Below are positions 39,956 through 49,157 of a stretch of DNA of 64,000 nt, piece by piece. The position numbers were made by a program, and so were the translations under genes. The number at the start of each line of letters is the position of its first letter. Positions within the stretch are counted from its first letter, which is position 1. The stretch is from Erythrobacteraceae bacterium WH01K. GTDB lineage: Bacteria > Pseudomonadota > Alphaproteobacteria > Sphingomonadales > Sphingomonadaceae. Below the pieces are notes generated by a model, which had not been told where the DNA came from, did no database searches, and worked only from the letters and a program-made list of their open reading frames with translations. Location: the NCBI GenBank assembly GCA_027941995.1, contig CP115966.1:1116001-1180000 (forward strand), read 5' to 3'.

Positions 39956-40702
39956 ATGGCAAATTGGAACGACCCCCGGCAGTCGCAGCAGGGCTTCGGC
40001 TCGGTGCCGCGCGCAGGAGGCGACGTTGCTTCGCGCACGACCTTCGACGCAGGCCTGCGCAGCTACATGCTGAAAATCTACAACTACATGGTGTCCGGCG
40101 TCCTGCTGACCGGCGTCGTCGCTCTGCTGACGGCGCAGTCCGGCCTCGCCTACTCCTTCGCCAGTGGTCCGCTGATGTGGATCGTGGCGCTGTCCCCGCT
40201 GGCCATCGTCTTCGCGATGAGCTTCGGCGCGAACAAGTTCTCGCGCACGACGCTGCAGGCGATGTTCTGGGGCTTCGCCTTCCTGATGGGCCTGTCCCTG
40301 TCGACGATCTTCCTCGTCTATACCGGCGGTTCCATCGCGGCGACCTTCTTCGCAACGGCCGGTGCCTTCGCCGGTCTCAGCCTGTTCGGTTACACCACGA
40401 AGAAAGACCTGTCTGGCTTCGGCACGTTCCTGATCATGGGCGTGGTCGGTCTGATCATCGCCAGCGTCATCAATATCTTCCTGGGCTCGAGTACGCTCGA
40501 ACTGGCCATCAGCTTCCTCGGCGTGCTGATCTTCGCAGGCCTCACCGCCTACGACACGCAGCGGCTGAAGAACGACTACCAGCGCCTGCGCGGCACGGCA
40601 TGGGAAGGCAAGTCGGTGATCCTGGGCGCGCTGAGCCTGTATCTCGACTTCATCAACATGTTCCTGTTCCTGCTGCGCTTCATGGGTGCGGCCCGCGAAT
40701 AA
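39956..40702 (+). CDS. Bax inhibitor-1/YccA family membrane protein
   Basis: This is a 248-residue polytopic inner-membrane protein with about seven transmembrane helices. The family motif is visible in GLSLSTIFLVYTGGSIAATFFATAGAFAGLSLFGYTTKKDL and in the last helices (AGLTAYDTQRLKNDY ... LSLYLDFINMFLFLLR), which contain the conserved Asp pair thought to sense pH. Bacterial BI-1 proteins are leak channels for calcium or modulators of FtsH. A polar Gln-rich N-terminus precedes the first helix. It is monocistronic and ends in a strong terminator. Confidence 0.93.
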   Translation: MANWNDPRQSQQGFGSVPRAGGDVASRTTFDAGLRSYMLKIYNYMVSGVLLTGVVALLTAQSGLAYSFASGPLMWIVALSPLAIVFAMSFGANKFSRTTLQAMFWGFAFLMGLSLSTIFLVYTGGSIAATFFATAGAFAGLSLFGYTTKKDLSGFGTFLIMGVVGLIIASVINIFLGSSTLELAISFLGVLIFAGLTAYDTQRLKNDYQRLRGTAWEGKSVILGALSLYLDFINMFLFLLRFMGAARE

Positions 40703-40740
40703 ACGAACTCGGCCCGTCGCTCGGGCGACTCGATCCATCG

Positions 40741-40777
40741 TGCCCGGGGTGCAATCCGCATCCCGGGCATTTTCTTT
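40741..40777 (+). terminator. Rho-independent terminator after the BI-1 family gene
   Basis: Arms TGCCCGGGGTGC (40741-40752) and GCATCCCGGGCA (40758-40769) pair over 12 bp with one G-U, around a five-base loop, followed by TTTTCTTT. It lies 38 bases after the stop codon. Confidence 0.85.
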
Positions 40778-40865
40778 GCAGCCATAGCGGTTTATGGCTG
40801 TTCGCCCCGCAGCAAGGTTGTATCCTGCACCCTTGGCTAACGGAAACTCCTCAAAGGGCGCATTC

Positions 40866-41747
40866 ATGGCAGGCACTACATTCGGTCCCATTCGCATTAC
40901 GGCATCGGCAGCCATGCTGTCGGCGCTGGCAGCATGCGCGACGCCTCCGCCGCCGCCCCCTCCGCCGCCGCCGCCACCGGTGGTCGAATCCGTGCCCTAT
41001 CGCCCGGTCCCGCCCAGCGGCGCGAGCTACGTAATGGATATCCCGCGCGTCGATCCGCTGACCGGCGTTCGCCAGTCGGTGAATGCGAACCTGACGGAAG
41101 ACGAAACGGTGTGGCACGTGCGCTCCGGCTGGAACGTCGCCGCGCTCAATTGCACCGCCCCGCAATACCAGCCGATCCTCGATTCCTACGCCCGCTACAT
41201 CAAGGATAGCGGCCCTGCGCTCAAACGCGTGAACGACCGGCTGGAGAAGGTCTATCGCGACCGCGCCGGCGACCGCCGCGGCGGTATCATGATGCGCGAA
41301 TCGCAGATGACCTCGGTCTATAACTACTTCGCGCTGCCGCCCGTGCGCAGCCAGTTCTGCCGCACCATGCTGCAGATCGCGGAAGAAACGCAGGCCATGC
41401 CGGTGCAGGACGTCGCCGTTTTCTCGGCCGGCGCATTGCCCCGCATGGAAACCGCGTTCGAGAATTTCTTCCGCGAATACGAAGCCTATGAACAGGCATC
41501 GTCTGCCTGGGACGCGCAGTACGGTGCCCGTTACGGGGCATCGCAGCCGGGCTATGTCGCCGTGCAGCGGGCCCGCATGACCATGATCCCCGATGTGACG
41601 AGCGGCGTTTCGACTCTGGCTGTTCCGCCGTCTTCGGCAGGATCCGTTCCCGATCCCGACACCGGTGCCGACATTCCCGTGATCCGCGTCGACGAGGGGT
41701 TCACCTCCACCCCGGTGGTGGAACCGGTCCCGGGCGACGAGGGCTGA
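40866..41747 (+). CDS. Lipoprotein with 12-proline run, unknown function
   Basis: This is a 293-residue protein from ATG at 40866, with AAAGGG nine bases upstream. A signal sequence ends in lipobox LAAC (Cys24), followed directly by Ala-Thr and 12 prolines (residues 27-38). The mature part is mostly helical, with WHVRSGWNVAALNCTAPQYQPILDSYARYIKDSGPALKRVNDRLEKVYRD, a pattern of conserved Trp and Cys residues and a long amphipathic segment. No known domain is recognised. The tail is Val/Pro-rich. Promoter and terminator signals on each side suggest a single-gene unit. Confidence 0.75.
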   Translation: MAGTTFGPIRITASAAMLSALAACATPPPPPPPPPPPPVVESVPYRPVPPSGASYVMDIPRVDPLTGVRQSVNANLTEDETVWHVRSGWNVAALNCTAPQYQPILDSYARYIKDSGPALKRVNDRLEKVYRDRAGDRRGGIMMRESQMTSVYNYFALPPVRSQFCRTMLQIAEETQAMPVQDVAVFSAGALPRMETAFENFFREYEAYEQASSAWDAQYGARYGASQPGYVAVQRARMTMIPDVTSGVSTLAVPPSSAGSVPDPDTGADIPVIRVDEGFTSTPVVEPVPGDEG

Positions 41748-41825
41748 GCTTTCCCGCACGCGGCCGCTTCAGGCGCTAGGTTCGGCCCGGCGCCTGCATT
41801 GCGGCGCTGGCGCTCGGGCGCATAA

Positions 41826-42899
<1,074 letters not shown>

Positions 42900-42936
42900 G
42901 CGCGTACCGACTGGTGCGAAACCGGACCCGAAAGCG

Positions 42937-44067
42937 ATGACCATCTCGTCCCTGCAAGACCTCGGAAATCCTGCGCTGTGCCCCGTTCTGGTGGTGAAGC
43001 TGGGTTCGGCCCTGCTTGTCGGGGAGGACGGCACGCTGCGGCGTGAATGGCTGTCCGGTCTGGCGGAAGAGCTGGCCGCATTGCAGGGCGGCGGGCAGAA
43101 AATCATTATCGTCAGTTCCGGCGCCATCGCGCTCGGCGCTGCACGGCTGGGCCTGGGCGGGCGAGGCCGGGCCAGCCTGTCGGATGCGCAGGCCGCAGCG
43201 TCCGTCGGGCAGGTGGAACTGGCGGGTCTCTATGCTCAGGTCCTTGGGACGCAGGGGCTGGTCGCGGCACAGATGCTGCTGACGCTGGACGATTTGGAAG
43301 ACCGCAAACGCTACCTCAACGCGTCCGCGACGTTCGATCGCCTGCTCGACCTGGGCGCCATTCCTGTCGTGAACGAGAACGACAGCGTCGCGACGGAGGA
43401 AATCCGCTTTGGCGACAATGACCGGCTGGCCGCGCGCGTGGCGCAGGCAGCACGGGCGGATGCGGTGCTGCTGTTTTCCGATGTCGATGGCCTGTACGAC
43501 CGGCCTCCGCAGGAAGAGGGCGCGCGGCTGGTGCGCAAGGTTGACACCATAGACGATGGCTTACGCGCCTCTGCCGGCCCTCCGCAAAGCGGTGTCGGAA
43601 CGGGCGGCATGGCATCGAAGCTGGCCGCTGCCGAAATCGCTACCCGTGCTGGCATCGCGCTCGCTATCGCCAATGGCACGCATGACCGGCCGCTGGCGCG
43701 CGCTCTGGATCGTGACATCGGCACGATCTTCACGGCGCAGGACGGTCCCGGTGCCCGCAAGGGCTGGCTCGGCGGCCGTCTGGCGAAGACGGGCGTGATC
43801 CAGGTCGATGCCGGCTGTGTAGAGGCGCTGCGGACAGGGGCCAGCGTCCTCGCTGCGGGAATTACGCAGGTGACCGGGGATTTCACGCGCGGTGATTTCA
43901 TCGCGGTGTCCGGTCCGGATGGAGCCGAAATTGCCCTCGGCCTCAGCGAATATGACGCCGCGACCTGCCAGGCACTGGCCGGCAAGCGCGCGGAAGAGCA
44001 GGAGGATGTCCTCGGCCATGCACCCCGCAGCGCCGTCGTCCACCGCGATCACATGGTGATGCTGTGA
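42937..44067 (+). CDS. proB: Glutamate 5-kinase
   Basis: ProB phosphorylates glutamate in the first step of proline synthesis and is feedback-inhibited by proline in the family. It has 376 residues from ATG at 42937. The amino acid kinase domain has VVKLGSALL, VSSGAIALGAARLG, NENDSVATEEIRFGDND and GTGGMASKLAAA. The last 85 residues are a PUA domain. An upstream in-frame start at 42865 overlaps obg and gives a non-homologous extension. The stop overlaps the next gene's GTG (GTGA). Confidence 0.95.
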   Translation: MTISSLQDLGNPALCPVLVVKLGSALLVGEDGTLRREWLSGLAEELAALQGGGQKIIIVSSGAIALGAARLGLGGRGRASLSDAQAAASVGQVELAGLYAQVLGTQGLVAAQMLLTLDDLEDRKRYLNASATFDRLLDLGAIPVVNENDSVATEEIRFGDNDRLAARVAQAARADAVLLFSDVDGLYDRPPQEEGARLVRKVDTIDDGLRASAGPPQSGVGTGGMASKLAAAEIATRAGIALAIANGTHDRPLARALDRDIGTIFTAQDGPGARKGWLGGRLAKTGVIQVDAGCVEALRTGASVLAAGITQVTGDFTRGDFIAVSGPDGAEIALGLSEYDAATCQALAGKRAEEQEDVLGHAPRSAVVHRDHMVML

Positions 44068-44972
44068 CGATAGCCATTACGGGCGGAACGGGCTTTGTCG
44101 GGCAGGCGCTGATCGACCTTGCGGAGCGGCGGAAGGTTGCGCTGCGTTCGCTCGCCCGGTCCGTGCCGAAGGACCGGCGCGGCGTCGACTGGGTCGAAGG
44201 CGATCTGGGCAACCGCGATGCACTGCGCCGGCTGCTGGCGCAGGCGGAAGCGGTGATCCACATTGCCGGACAGGTGCGCGCCACCGATCCGGCCGAATTC
44301 GAGCAGGCGAACGTCACGGGCACGCTGAACGTGGTCGAGGCGGCGATCGATACCGGTGTCTCGCGGTTCGTCTTCGTGTCTTCACTGGCCGCGCGCGAGC
44401 CGCAATTGTCGGCCTATGGCGCGTCCAAGCTGCGGGCGGAACGGATCGTCAAGGCAAGCGGACTCGACTGGACCATCGTGCGCCCTCCGGCAATTTACGG
44501 CCCGCGCGACCGCGAGATGCTCGACCTGTTCGAGATGGCACGATTGCGCGTCGTGCCGATGCCGAAGCGGGGAAGCGCGTCGATTATCCACGTAGGCGAT
44601 CTCGTCCGCTTGCTGCTGGAACTGCATGAAGGCGGGGAAGGCGTGACATCGCAGATGTTCGAGCCCGACGATGGCCGGCCCGGCGGGTGGGAACACCGCG
44701 CGCTCGCCAAAGCCATCGGCGCTGCCGTCGGGACCAATCCGCTCGTTCCCCGCCTGCCAGCGCCGGTCATGCGATTTGCCGCATGGATGGACAGCCTGCT
44801 GCGGCGCGGCGATGCCAAGCTGACGCCCGACCGCGTGGGTTACATGATGCATCCCGATTGGGTTTCCGATCCCGCACGCCGCCCGCCCGAGGCACTGTGG
44901 CGTCCGGTCATTCCGACGCCGGAAGGACTGGCTGCGACAGCCCTGTGGTATCGCCGTAACGAGTGGCTCTAG
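44064..44972 (+). CDS. NAD(P)-dependent epimerase/dehydratase-family (extended/atypical SDR) protein
   Basis: This 302-residue protein has the N-terminal motif TGGTGFVGQALIDL (residues 7-20). It has a catalytic-type YGASKLRAERIV (Tyr and Lys) and SRFVFVSSLAAREP. It fits the complex I assembly-like or nucleoside-diphosphate-sugar epimerase group of extended SDRs; the substrate is unknown. It starts with a GTG that overlaps the proB stop, so it is translated with proB. Relatives in sphingomonads sit beside proB/obg, from memory. Activity is inferred only. Confidence 0.85.
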   Translation: MTIAITGGTGFVGQALIDLAERRKVALRSLARSVPKDRRGVDWVEGDLGNRDALRRLLAQAEAVIHIAGQVRATDPAEFEQANVTGTLNVVEAAIDTGVSRFVFVSSLAAREPQLSAYGASKLRAERIVKASGLDWTIVRPPAIYGPRDREMLDLFEMARLRVVPMPKRGSASIIHVGDLVRLLLELHEGGEGVTSQMFEPDDGRPGGWEHRALAKAIGAAVGTNPLVPRLPAPVMRFAAWMDSLLRRGDAKLTPDRVGYMMHPDWVSDPARRPPEALWRPVIPTPEGLAATALWYRRNEWL

Positions 44973-45002
44973 GCGCTTCGCAGCGAGCCTTGAAACTTTG
45001 AA

Positions 45003-45794
45003 TCAGAACGCGGGATCGTAGCCCGGCGGCAGATCGTCCGGCGTGTCGTCGCTGCCGGGCAGGTGGATACCGCATTCGGTCTTGTCCCACCCCTTCCAGC
45101 GGCCCGAGCGCGGGTCCTCGCCGGCGGCGACCTTGTGCGTGCAGGGGGAACACCCGATCGAGGGATAGCCCTGCGCGACCAGCGGATGGCGGGGCAGGTC
45201 GTGTTCCTCGAACCAGCCGTCGATATCGTCCTGCGTCCAGTCGATCAGCGGATTGATCTTGAGCCGTCCGGCAGCGTCGCTGCTGTCGATCTCGAACCGG
45301 GGAAGCTCTGCCCGGGCGCTGTTCTGGAACGCCTTGCGGCCCGTGAAACTGGCGTCGTAGCGCTGCATGGCCGCGGCCAGCGGCTGTACCTTGCGCAGGT
45401 CGCAGCAGCCGTCGGGATCGTAGGACCAACGAAGGCCGTTCTCGTCCTTCTGCGCCAGCGCATCGGCGTCGGGTGTCAGGTTCACGAGATTGGTCAGGCC
45501 CAGCCGCTCCACCAGCGCGTCGCGGTAGGCAAGCGTTTCGGGGAAGTGCTTGCCCGTTTCCAGGAAGAGGACCGGAATATGGGGCCGGACCTGCGCGATC
45601 AGGTGCAGCAGCACGGCGCTCTCCGCGCCGAAACTGGACACGGCGGCGACTTCGCCTGCCAGATCACCGTCCAGCACCCCGGCCAGCATTTCCTGCGTGT
45701 CCGATCCGCGGAACATCCGGTTCAGGCGAATGGCGTCGGCATCGGTGAAGCGGGGGCCAGTGTCGATGCAGTCTATGGAGCGCACTTCATTCAT
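45003..45794 (-). CDS. cysH: Adenylyl-sulfate (APS) reductase, assimilatory, [4Fe-4S] type
   Basis: CysH reduces adenylyl sulfate (or PAPS) to sulfite with thioredoxin. It has 263 residues from ATG at 45794. The PP-loop is SSFGAESAVLLH (residue 53 onwards). A CC pair (130-131) and a CxxC (214-217) are the four ligands of the [4Fe-4S] cluster, which marks the APS-using type. The catalytic Cys240 is in KTECGIH at the C-terminus. It is the last gene of the sulfite operon, with its start overlapping the DUF934 gene by eight bases. Confidence 0.95.
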   Translation of the reverse strand: MNEVRSIDCIDTGPRFTDADAIRLNRMFRGSDTQEMLAGVLDGDLAGEVAAVSSFGAESAVLLHLIAQVRPHIPVLFLETGKHFPETLAYRDALVERLGLTNLVNLTPDADALAQKDENGLRWSYDPDGCCDLRKVQPLAAAMQRYDASFTGRKAFQNSARAELPRFEIDSSDAAGRLKINPLIDWTQDDIDGWFEEHDLPRHPLVAQGYPSIGCSPCTHKVAAGEDPRSGRWKGWDKTECGIHLPGSDDTPDDLPPGYDPAF

Positions 45795-46290
45795 GGCGCG
45801 GCGCGTTCGAGTGGCGGATCTGCGCAATGGTGCGCTGCGTGTCAGCGGCCGCCTGGTAGTGATGCGGCCAGCGCTCGAACGCGGCCTTGGCGTCTGCCTC
45901 GTCCAGCCGCGCATCGGGTGCGAAGCTGTCGAAGCCGCAGCGGCGCATATTGGAAAGCTGGTCGACCAGCACATCGCCCACGGCGCGGATTTCGCCCGTG
46001 TACCCGGCTTCACGAAGGGTGCGCGCAGCGGAATAGCCGCGCCCGTCGCCGAAGCTGGGGAAGTTCACCTCGACCAGCGCAATTCGGTCCAGATGCGGGA
46101 GGAGTTCCAGGACATCGTCACCCGGCTCGATCCGGACGGCGGCGGAATTGGACTGCTCCAGGAAAGCGTCCACCGTCACCTGCGCGTGATCGACCGGCTC
46201 GTCGTCGCGGAAACGGAACTGGACGCCGTCGGGTCCGGTGCCGAGCGCATTCTGGCCGCCACCTTCAGCGGGAACCTGCGGATCAGTCAT
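45787..46290 (-). CDS. DUF934 protein of the sulfite reduction cluster
   Basis: This is a 167-residue soluble protein of the DUF934 family, found next to cysI in many alpha- and betaproteobacteria. ATG at 46290 is chosen because GGAGG lies five bases upstream. The family segments are HLDRIALVEVNFPSFGDGRGYSAARTLREAGYTGEIRAVGDVLVDQLSNMRRCGFDSF, a conserved single-Cys region near residue 120. It is thought to help sulfite reduction or its electron supply, but no activity is established to my knowledge. It overlaps cysH by eight bases and lies 89 bases after cysI. Confidence 0.88.
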   Translation of the reverse strand: MTDPQVPAEGGGQNALGTGPDGVQFRFRDDEPVDHAQVTVDAFLEQSNSAAVRIEPGDDVLELLPHLDRIALVEVNFPSFGDGRGYSAARTLREAGYTGEIRAVGDVLVDQLSNMRRCGFDSFAPDARLDEADAKAAFERWPHHYQAAADTQRTIAQIRHSNAPRHE

Positions 46291-46379
46291 CCCGGCCTCC
46301 ATGTACAGAATGTCCATCCGCACCTTGTGCGCGGACACGAGCCAGGCGCGCCTGCTGCGCAGCGGTCTTGAGGCCGAAA

Positions 46380-48008
46380 TCAGCCATAAAGCGCCTCCTT
46401 GAACGGGGTCATGCCGATACGGCGATAGGTATCGAGGAAGCGTTCCCCGTCCGTCTTCTCGCGCAAATAGACATCGGCTGCGGTTTCGACCGCGTCGACA
46501 ATGCCGGCTTCGTCGAAACCGGGGCCGGTAATCTTGGCGAGGCTGACATCCTCCGCCTCGCTGCCGCCAAGCAGAAGCTGGTAATTCTCGACGCCTTTCT
46601 TGTCGACGCCGAGGATGCCGATATGGCCTGCATGGTGATGGCCGCAGGCATTGATGCAGCCCGAAATCTTCAGCTTCAGTTCGCCCAGCGCATCGCGTTT
46701 TCCGTTGGCGACGAAGCGTTCGGAAATCTTCTGCGCGATGGGGATCGAGCGGGCATTGGCGAGGCTGCAATAATCGAGGCCGGGGCAGGCGATGATATCG
46801 TCCACCTGGTCGAGATTGGGCTCGCCGAGGCCGGCTTCGTTCAGCTCGCTCCACAGGGCATGGAGGTCCGCGATCCGGACATGCGGCAGAACCACGTTCT
46901 GCGTGTGCATTACGCGGCATTCGTCGAAGGAATAGCGCGTGGCGAGATCGGCAATCAGGTGCATTTGCGCTGCGGTGGCATCGCCCGGAATGCCGCCCAC
47001 CGGCTTCAGGCTGATGACCGCGCTGACATAGCTGTCATGCTTGTGGCGCACCGTGTTGCGTTCCACCCACAGGGCGAAGTCGGGGTCGGAGCGGTCGACG
47101 CTCTTGGGACCGTCCTCGAAAGCAGGATCGGCAAAGAAGCCCCTGATCCGCTCCAATTCGGCGAAAGGCGGTTCGACGCCGCTATCCAGCAGGCGGGCAA
47201 ATTCCTCCTCGACCTGGCGGGTATATTCCTCCGCGCCCAGTTCGTGGACGAGGATCTTGATCCGCGCCTTGTACTTGTTGTCGCGCCGGCCATGGCGGTT
47301 GTAGACGCGAAGGCACGCCTCGGCATAGGTGACGAGCTGGTCAAGCGGCACGAAGTCGCGGATGCATGGCGCGATCATCGGCGTGCGGCCCATGCCGCCA
47401 CCGACATAGAAGGCCGCGCCAAGCTCGCCGTCCTGCTCGACGATATTGATCCCGATATCGTGCAGGCGCATCACGGCACGGTCGGTGTCGCTGGCAATCA
47501 CCGCGATCTTGAACTTGCGCGGCAGGTACATGAATTCCGGGTGGAAGCTCGACCATTGCCGCAGCAATTCGGCGTACGGCCTCGGATCGACAAGCTCATC
47601 CGCCGCAGCACCGGCGAAATGGTCGGAGCTGATATTGCGAATACAGTTGCCGCTGGTCTGGATGGCATGCATCTCGACCTTGGCCAGATCGGCCAGGATG
47701 TCGCCTGCATCTTCCAGCTTGATCCAGTTGTACTGGATGTTCTGGCGCGTGGTGAAGTGGCCATAGCCGCGATCATATTTGTCCGCGATATCGGCCAGCG
47801 CATGCATCTGCGCACCCGACAGCGTGCCATAAGGAATGGCGACGCGCAGCATATAAGCGTGAAGCTGGAGATAGAGGCCGTTCATCAGCCGAAGCGGCTT
47901 GAACTGGTCTTCGCTCAGCTTGCCCGACAGGCGGCGTTCGCACTGGTCGCGGAACTCCGCGACGCGGGCATCGACCATTTGTTGGTCGTAGGAATCGTAT
48001 TGGTACAT
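46380..48008 (-). CDS. cysI: Sulfite reductase hemoprotein subunit (siroheme, [4Fe-4S])
   Basis: This enzyme reduces sulfite to sulfide in six electron steps. It has 542 residues from ATG at 48008. Two nitrite/sulfite reductase ferredoxin-like half domains are present. The cluster and siroheme cysteines are C-P-G-L-D-Y-C and, 40 residues later, GCINACGHHHAGHIG. The nitrite/sulfite signature near the siroheme is intact. No flavoprotein subunit (cysJ) is present in the operon, so ferredoxin or another donor is likely. It is coupled by one base to the DUF2849 gene upstream. Confidence 0.94.
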   Translation of the reverse strand: MYQYDSYDQQMVDARVAEFRDQCERRLSGKLSEDQFKPLRLMNGLYLQLHAYMLRVAIPYGTLSGAQMHALADIADKYDRGYGHFTTRQNIQYNWIKLEDAGDILADLAKVEMHAIQTSGNCIRNISSDHFAGAAADELVDPRPYAELLRQWSSFHPEFMYLPRKFKIAVIASDTDRAVMRLHDIGINIVEQDGELGAAFYVGGGMGRTPMIAPCIRDFVPLDQLVTYAEACLRVYNRHGRRDNKYKARIKILVHELGAEEYTRQVEEEFARLLDSGVEPPFAELERIRGFFADPAFEDGPKSVDRSDPDFALWVERNTVRHKHDSYVSAVISLKPVGGIPGDATAAQMHLIADLATRYSFDECRVMHTQNVVLPHVRIADLHALWSELNEAGLGEPNLDQVDDIIACPGLDYCSLANARSIPIAQKISERFVANGKRDALGELKLKISGCINACGHHHAGHIGILGVDKKGVENYQLLLGGSEAEDVSLAKITGPGFDEAGIVDAVETAADVYLREKTDGERFLDTYRRIGMTPFKEALYG

Positions 48009-48304
48009 CAGATCACCCAGTCGATGGCTTGGGGGTCGGCGGGTTTGAGAGTCAGGTCCGGGCGCACGGTCGGACCCAGCGCGCGCACGCGGTCCTTGAT
48101 ATGGGCGGGGCGGGGGGTGCCCTCTTCCAGCTCTGCCGCGATGGCATAGGGCACGTTGACGCGGCGGGCCGCTTCCTCGCGGGCGAGGATGGTTTCCGCC
48201 TCCTCCCCTGCATCGACCGCATTCTCGATATGGCGGGACCAGCCGCTGCCATCCCACCAGACAACATCGCCGGTCTTCAGATCGTTTCCGGTCAGGATCT
48301 TCAT
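48008..48304 (-). CDS. DUF2849 protein of the sulfite reduction cluster
   Basis: This is a 98-residue protein of the DUF2849 family, always found, in my knowledge, just upstream of cysI in alphaproteobacteria. Features are a short beta segment MKILTGNDLKTGDVVWWDGSGWS and a conserved VNVPYAIAAELEEG helix. No cysteine, signal or membrane segment is present. Its stop overlaps the cysI start by one base and its start overlaps the cobA stop by four (ATGA). The role is unknown; context implies assistance to CysI or siroheme. Confidence 0.88.
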   Translation of the reverse strand: MKILTGNDLKTGDVVWWDGSGWSRHIENAVDAGEEAETILAREEAARRVNVPYAIAAELEEGTPRPAHIKDRVRALGPTVRPDLTLKPADPQAIDWVI

Positions 48305-49059
48305 GATGCTGCCTCCAGAGCAGTCAGGGAAAGATGGGCGTCGCTGCGCGCGGTTACTTCGCCAATGACGATGAGCGCAGGACTGACCACGCGCTCGCTC
48401 TCGACGAGATCGGGCAGACCCGCCAGCAATCCGCGAAGGACGCGCATTTCGGGGCGGGCGCCGTTCTCTATCACCGCGACCGGCATGTCGGGGGCGAGGC
48501 CGTCTTCCATCAGCTTTTCAGCGATTTGCGGCGCGGTCTTCACACCCATGTAGATGACCAGCGTACGGCCCGGCCCAGCGAGACCGGCCCAGTCCTGGTC
48601 TTTCAACCCCTTGCACTGGCCGGCGACGAAGCTGACGATGCTGGAGGCGTCGCGGTGGGTCAGCGCGATCTGTGCCGCGGCGGCCGCGCCGTTCGCGGCG
48701 CTGATGCCGGGCACGATTTCCACCGGCACGCCGCAGGCGCGCGCTGCCTCGGCTTCTTCCCCGCCGCGCCCGAAGACCAGCGGATCGCCGCCCTTCAGCC
48801 GCACGACGTCGCGCCCCGTCTTGGCCTCGCGCAGCAGCAGGGCGTTGATGTCGTCCTGCGGCAGGGTGTGCTTGCTGCGCTGTTTCGCGACGGAAACCAG
48901 CGTCGCATCCGCGCGTGCAAGGGCAAGGATCGAGCGATCGACCAGACCGTCATGCACGATCAGCGAAGCACTCTCGATCAGGCGCGCTGCGCGCAGGGTC
49001 AGCAGATCGGGGTCGCCCGGGCCCGCGCCCACGAGATAGATAGTTCCGGTTTTTGCCAT
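48301..49059 (-). CDS. cobA: Uroporphyrinogen-III C-methyltransferase
   Basis: This SAM enzyme (SUMT) makes precorrin-2, here most likely for the siroheme of CysI. It has 252 residues from ATG at 49059. Family motifs are VGAGPGDPDLLTLRAARLI, VRLKGGDPLVFGRGGEEAEA and VPGISAANGAA. It has no fused CysG N-terminal dehydrogenase/ferrochelatase domain, so another enzyme must complete siroheme. The symbol cobA is used for the single-domain form. No good ribosome site is visible before the ATG. It is the first gene of the minus-strand sulfite operon. Confidence 0.93.
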   Translation of the reverse strand: MAKTGTIYLVGAGPGDPDLLTLRAARLIESASLIVHDGLVDRSILALARADATLVSVAKQRSKHTLPQDDINALLLREAKTGRDVVRLKGGDPLVFGRGGEEAEAARACGVPVEIVPGISAANGAAAAAQIALTHRDASSIVSFVAGQCKGLKDQDWAGLAGPGRTLVIYMGVKTAPQIAEKLMEDGLAPDMPVAVIENGARPEMRVLRGLLAGLPDLVESERVVSPALIVIGEVTARSDAHLSLTALEAAS

Positions 49060-49157
49060 GGGGCAGGAGATGCGCCCGACAGGCTTTAGCCGCCAGCGAG
49101 AAACCGTGGCAGCGCAGGTAGCAGAAATTTTGAAAGCGGCTGTTTTAGCCGCGCAAG

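Noticed and set aside
37576-40038. 820-residue minus-strand frame
   Set aside because: It is antisense to the SPOR, YbjN and proC genes; high GC and third-position bias keep it open. No family resemblance.
44963-44990. GGCT/AGCC bulged stem between the epimerase and cysH
   Set aside because: Imperfect stem and no U-tract.
45063-48149. 1028-residue plus-strand frame
   Set aside because: Antisense to cysH-cysI, which have clear motifs.
49136-49152. GCGGCT/AGCCGC stem after mscS
   Set aside because: Six base pairs followed by TTTC only; kept as a weak possibility.
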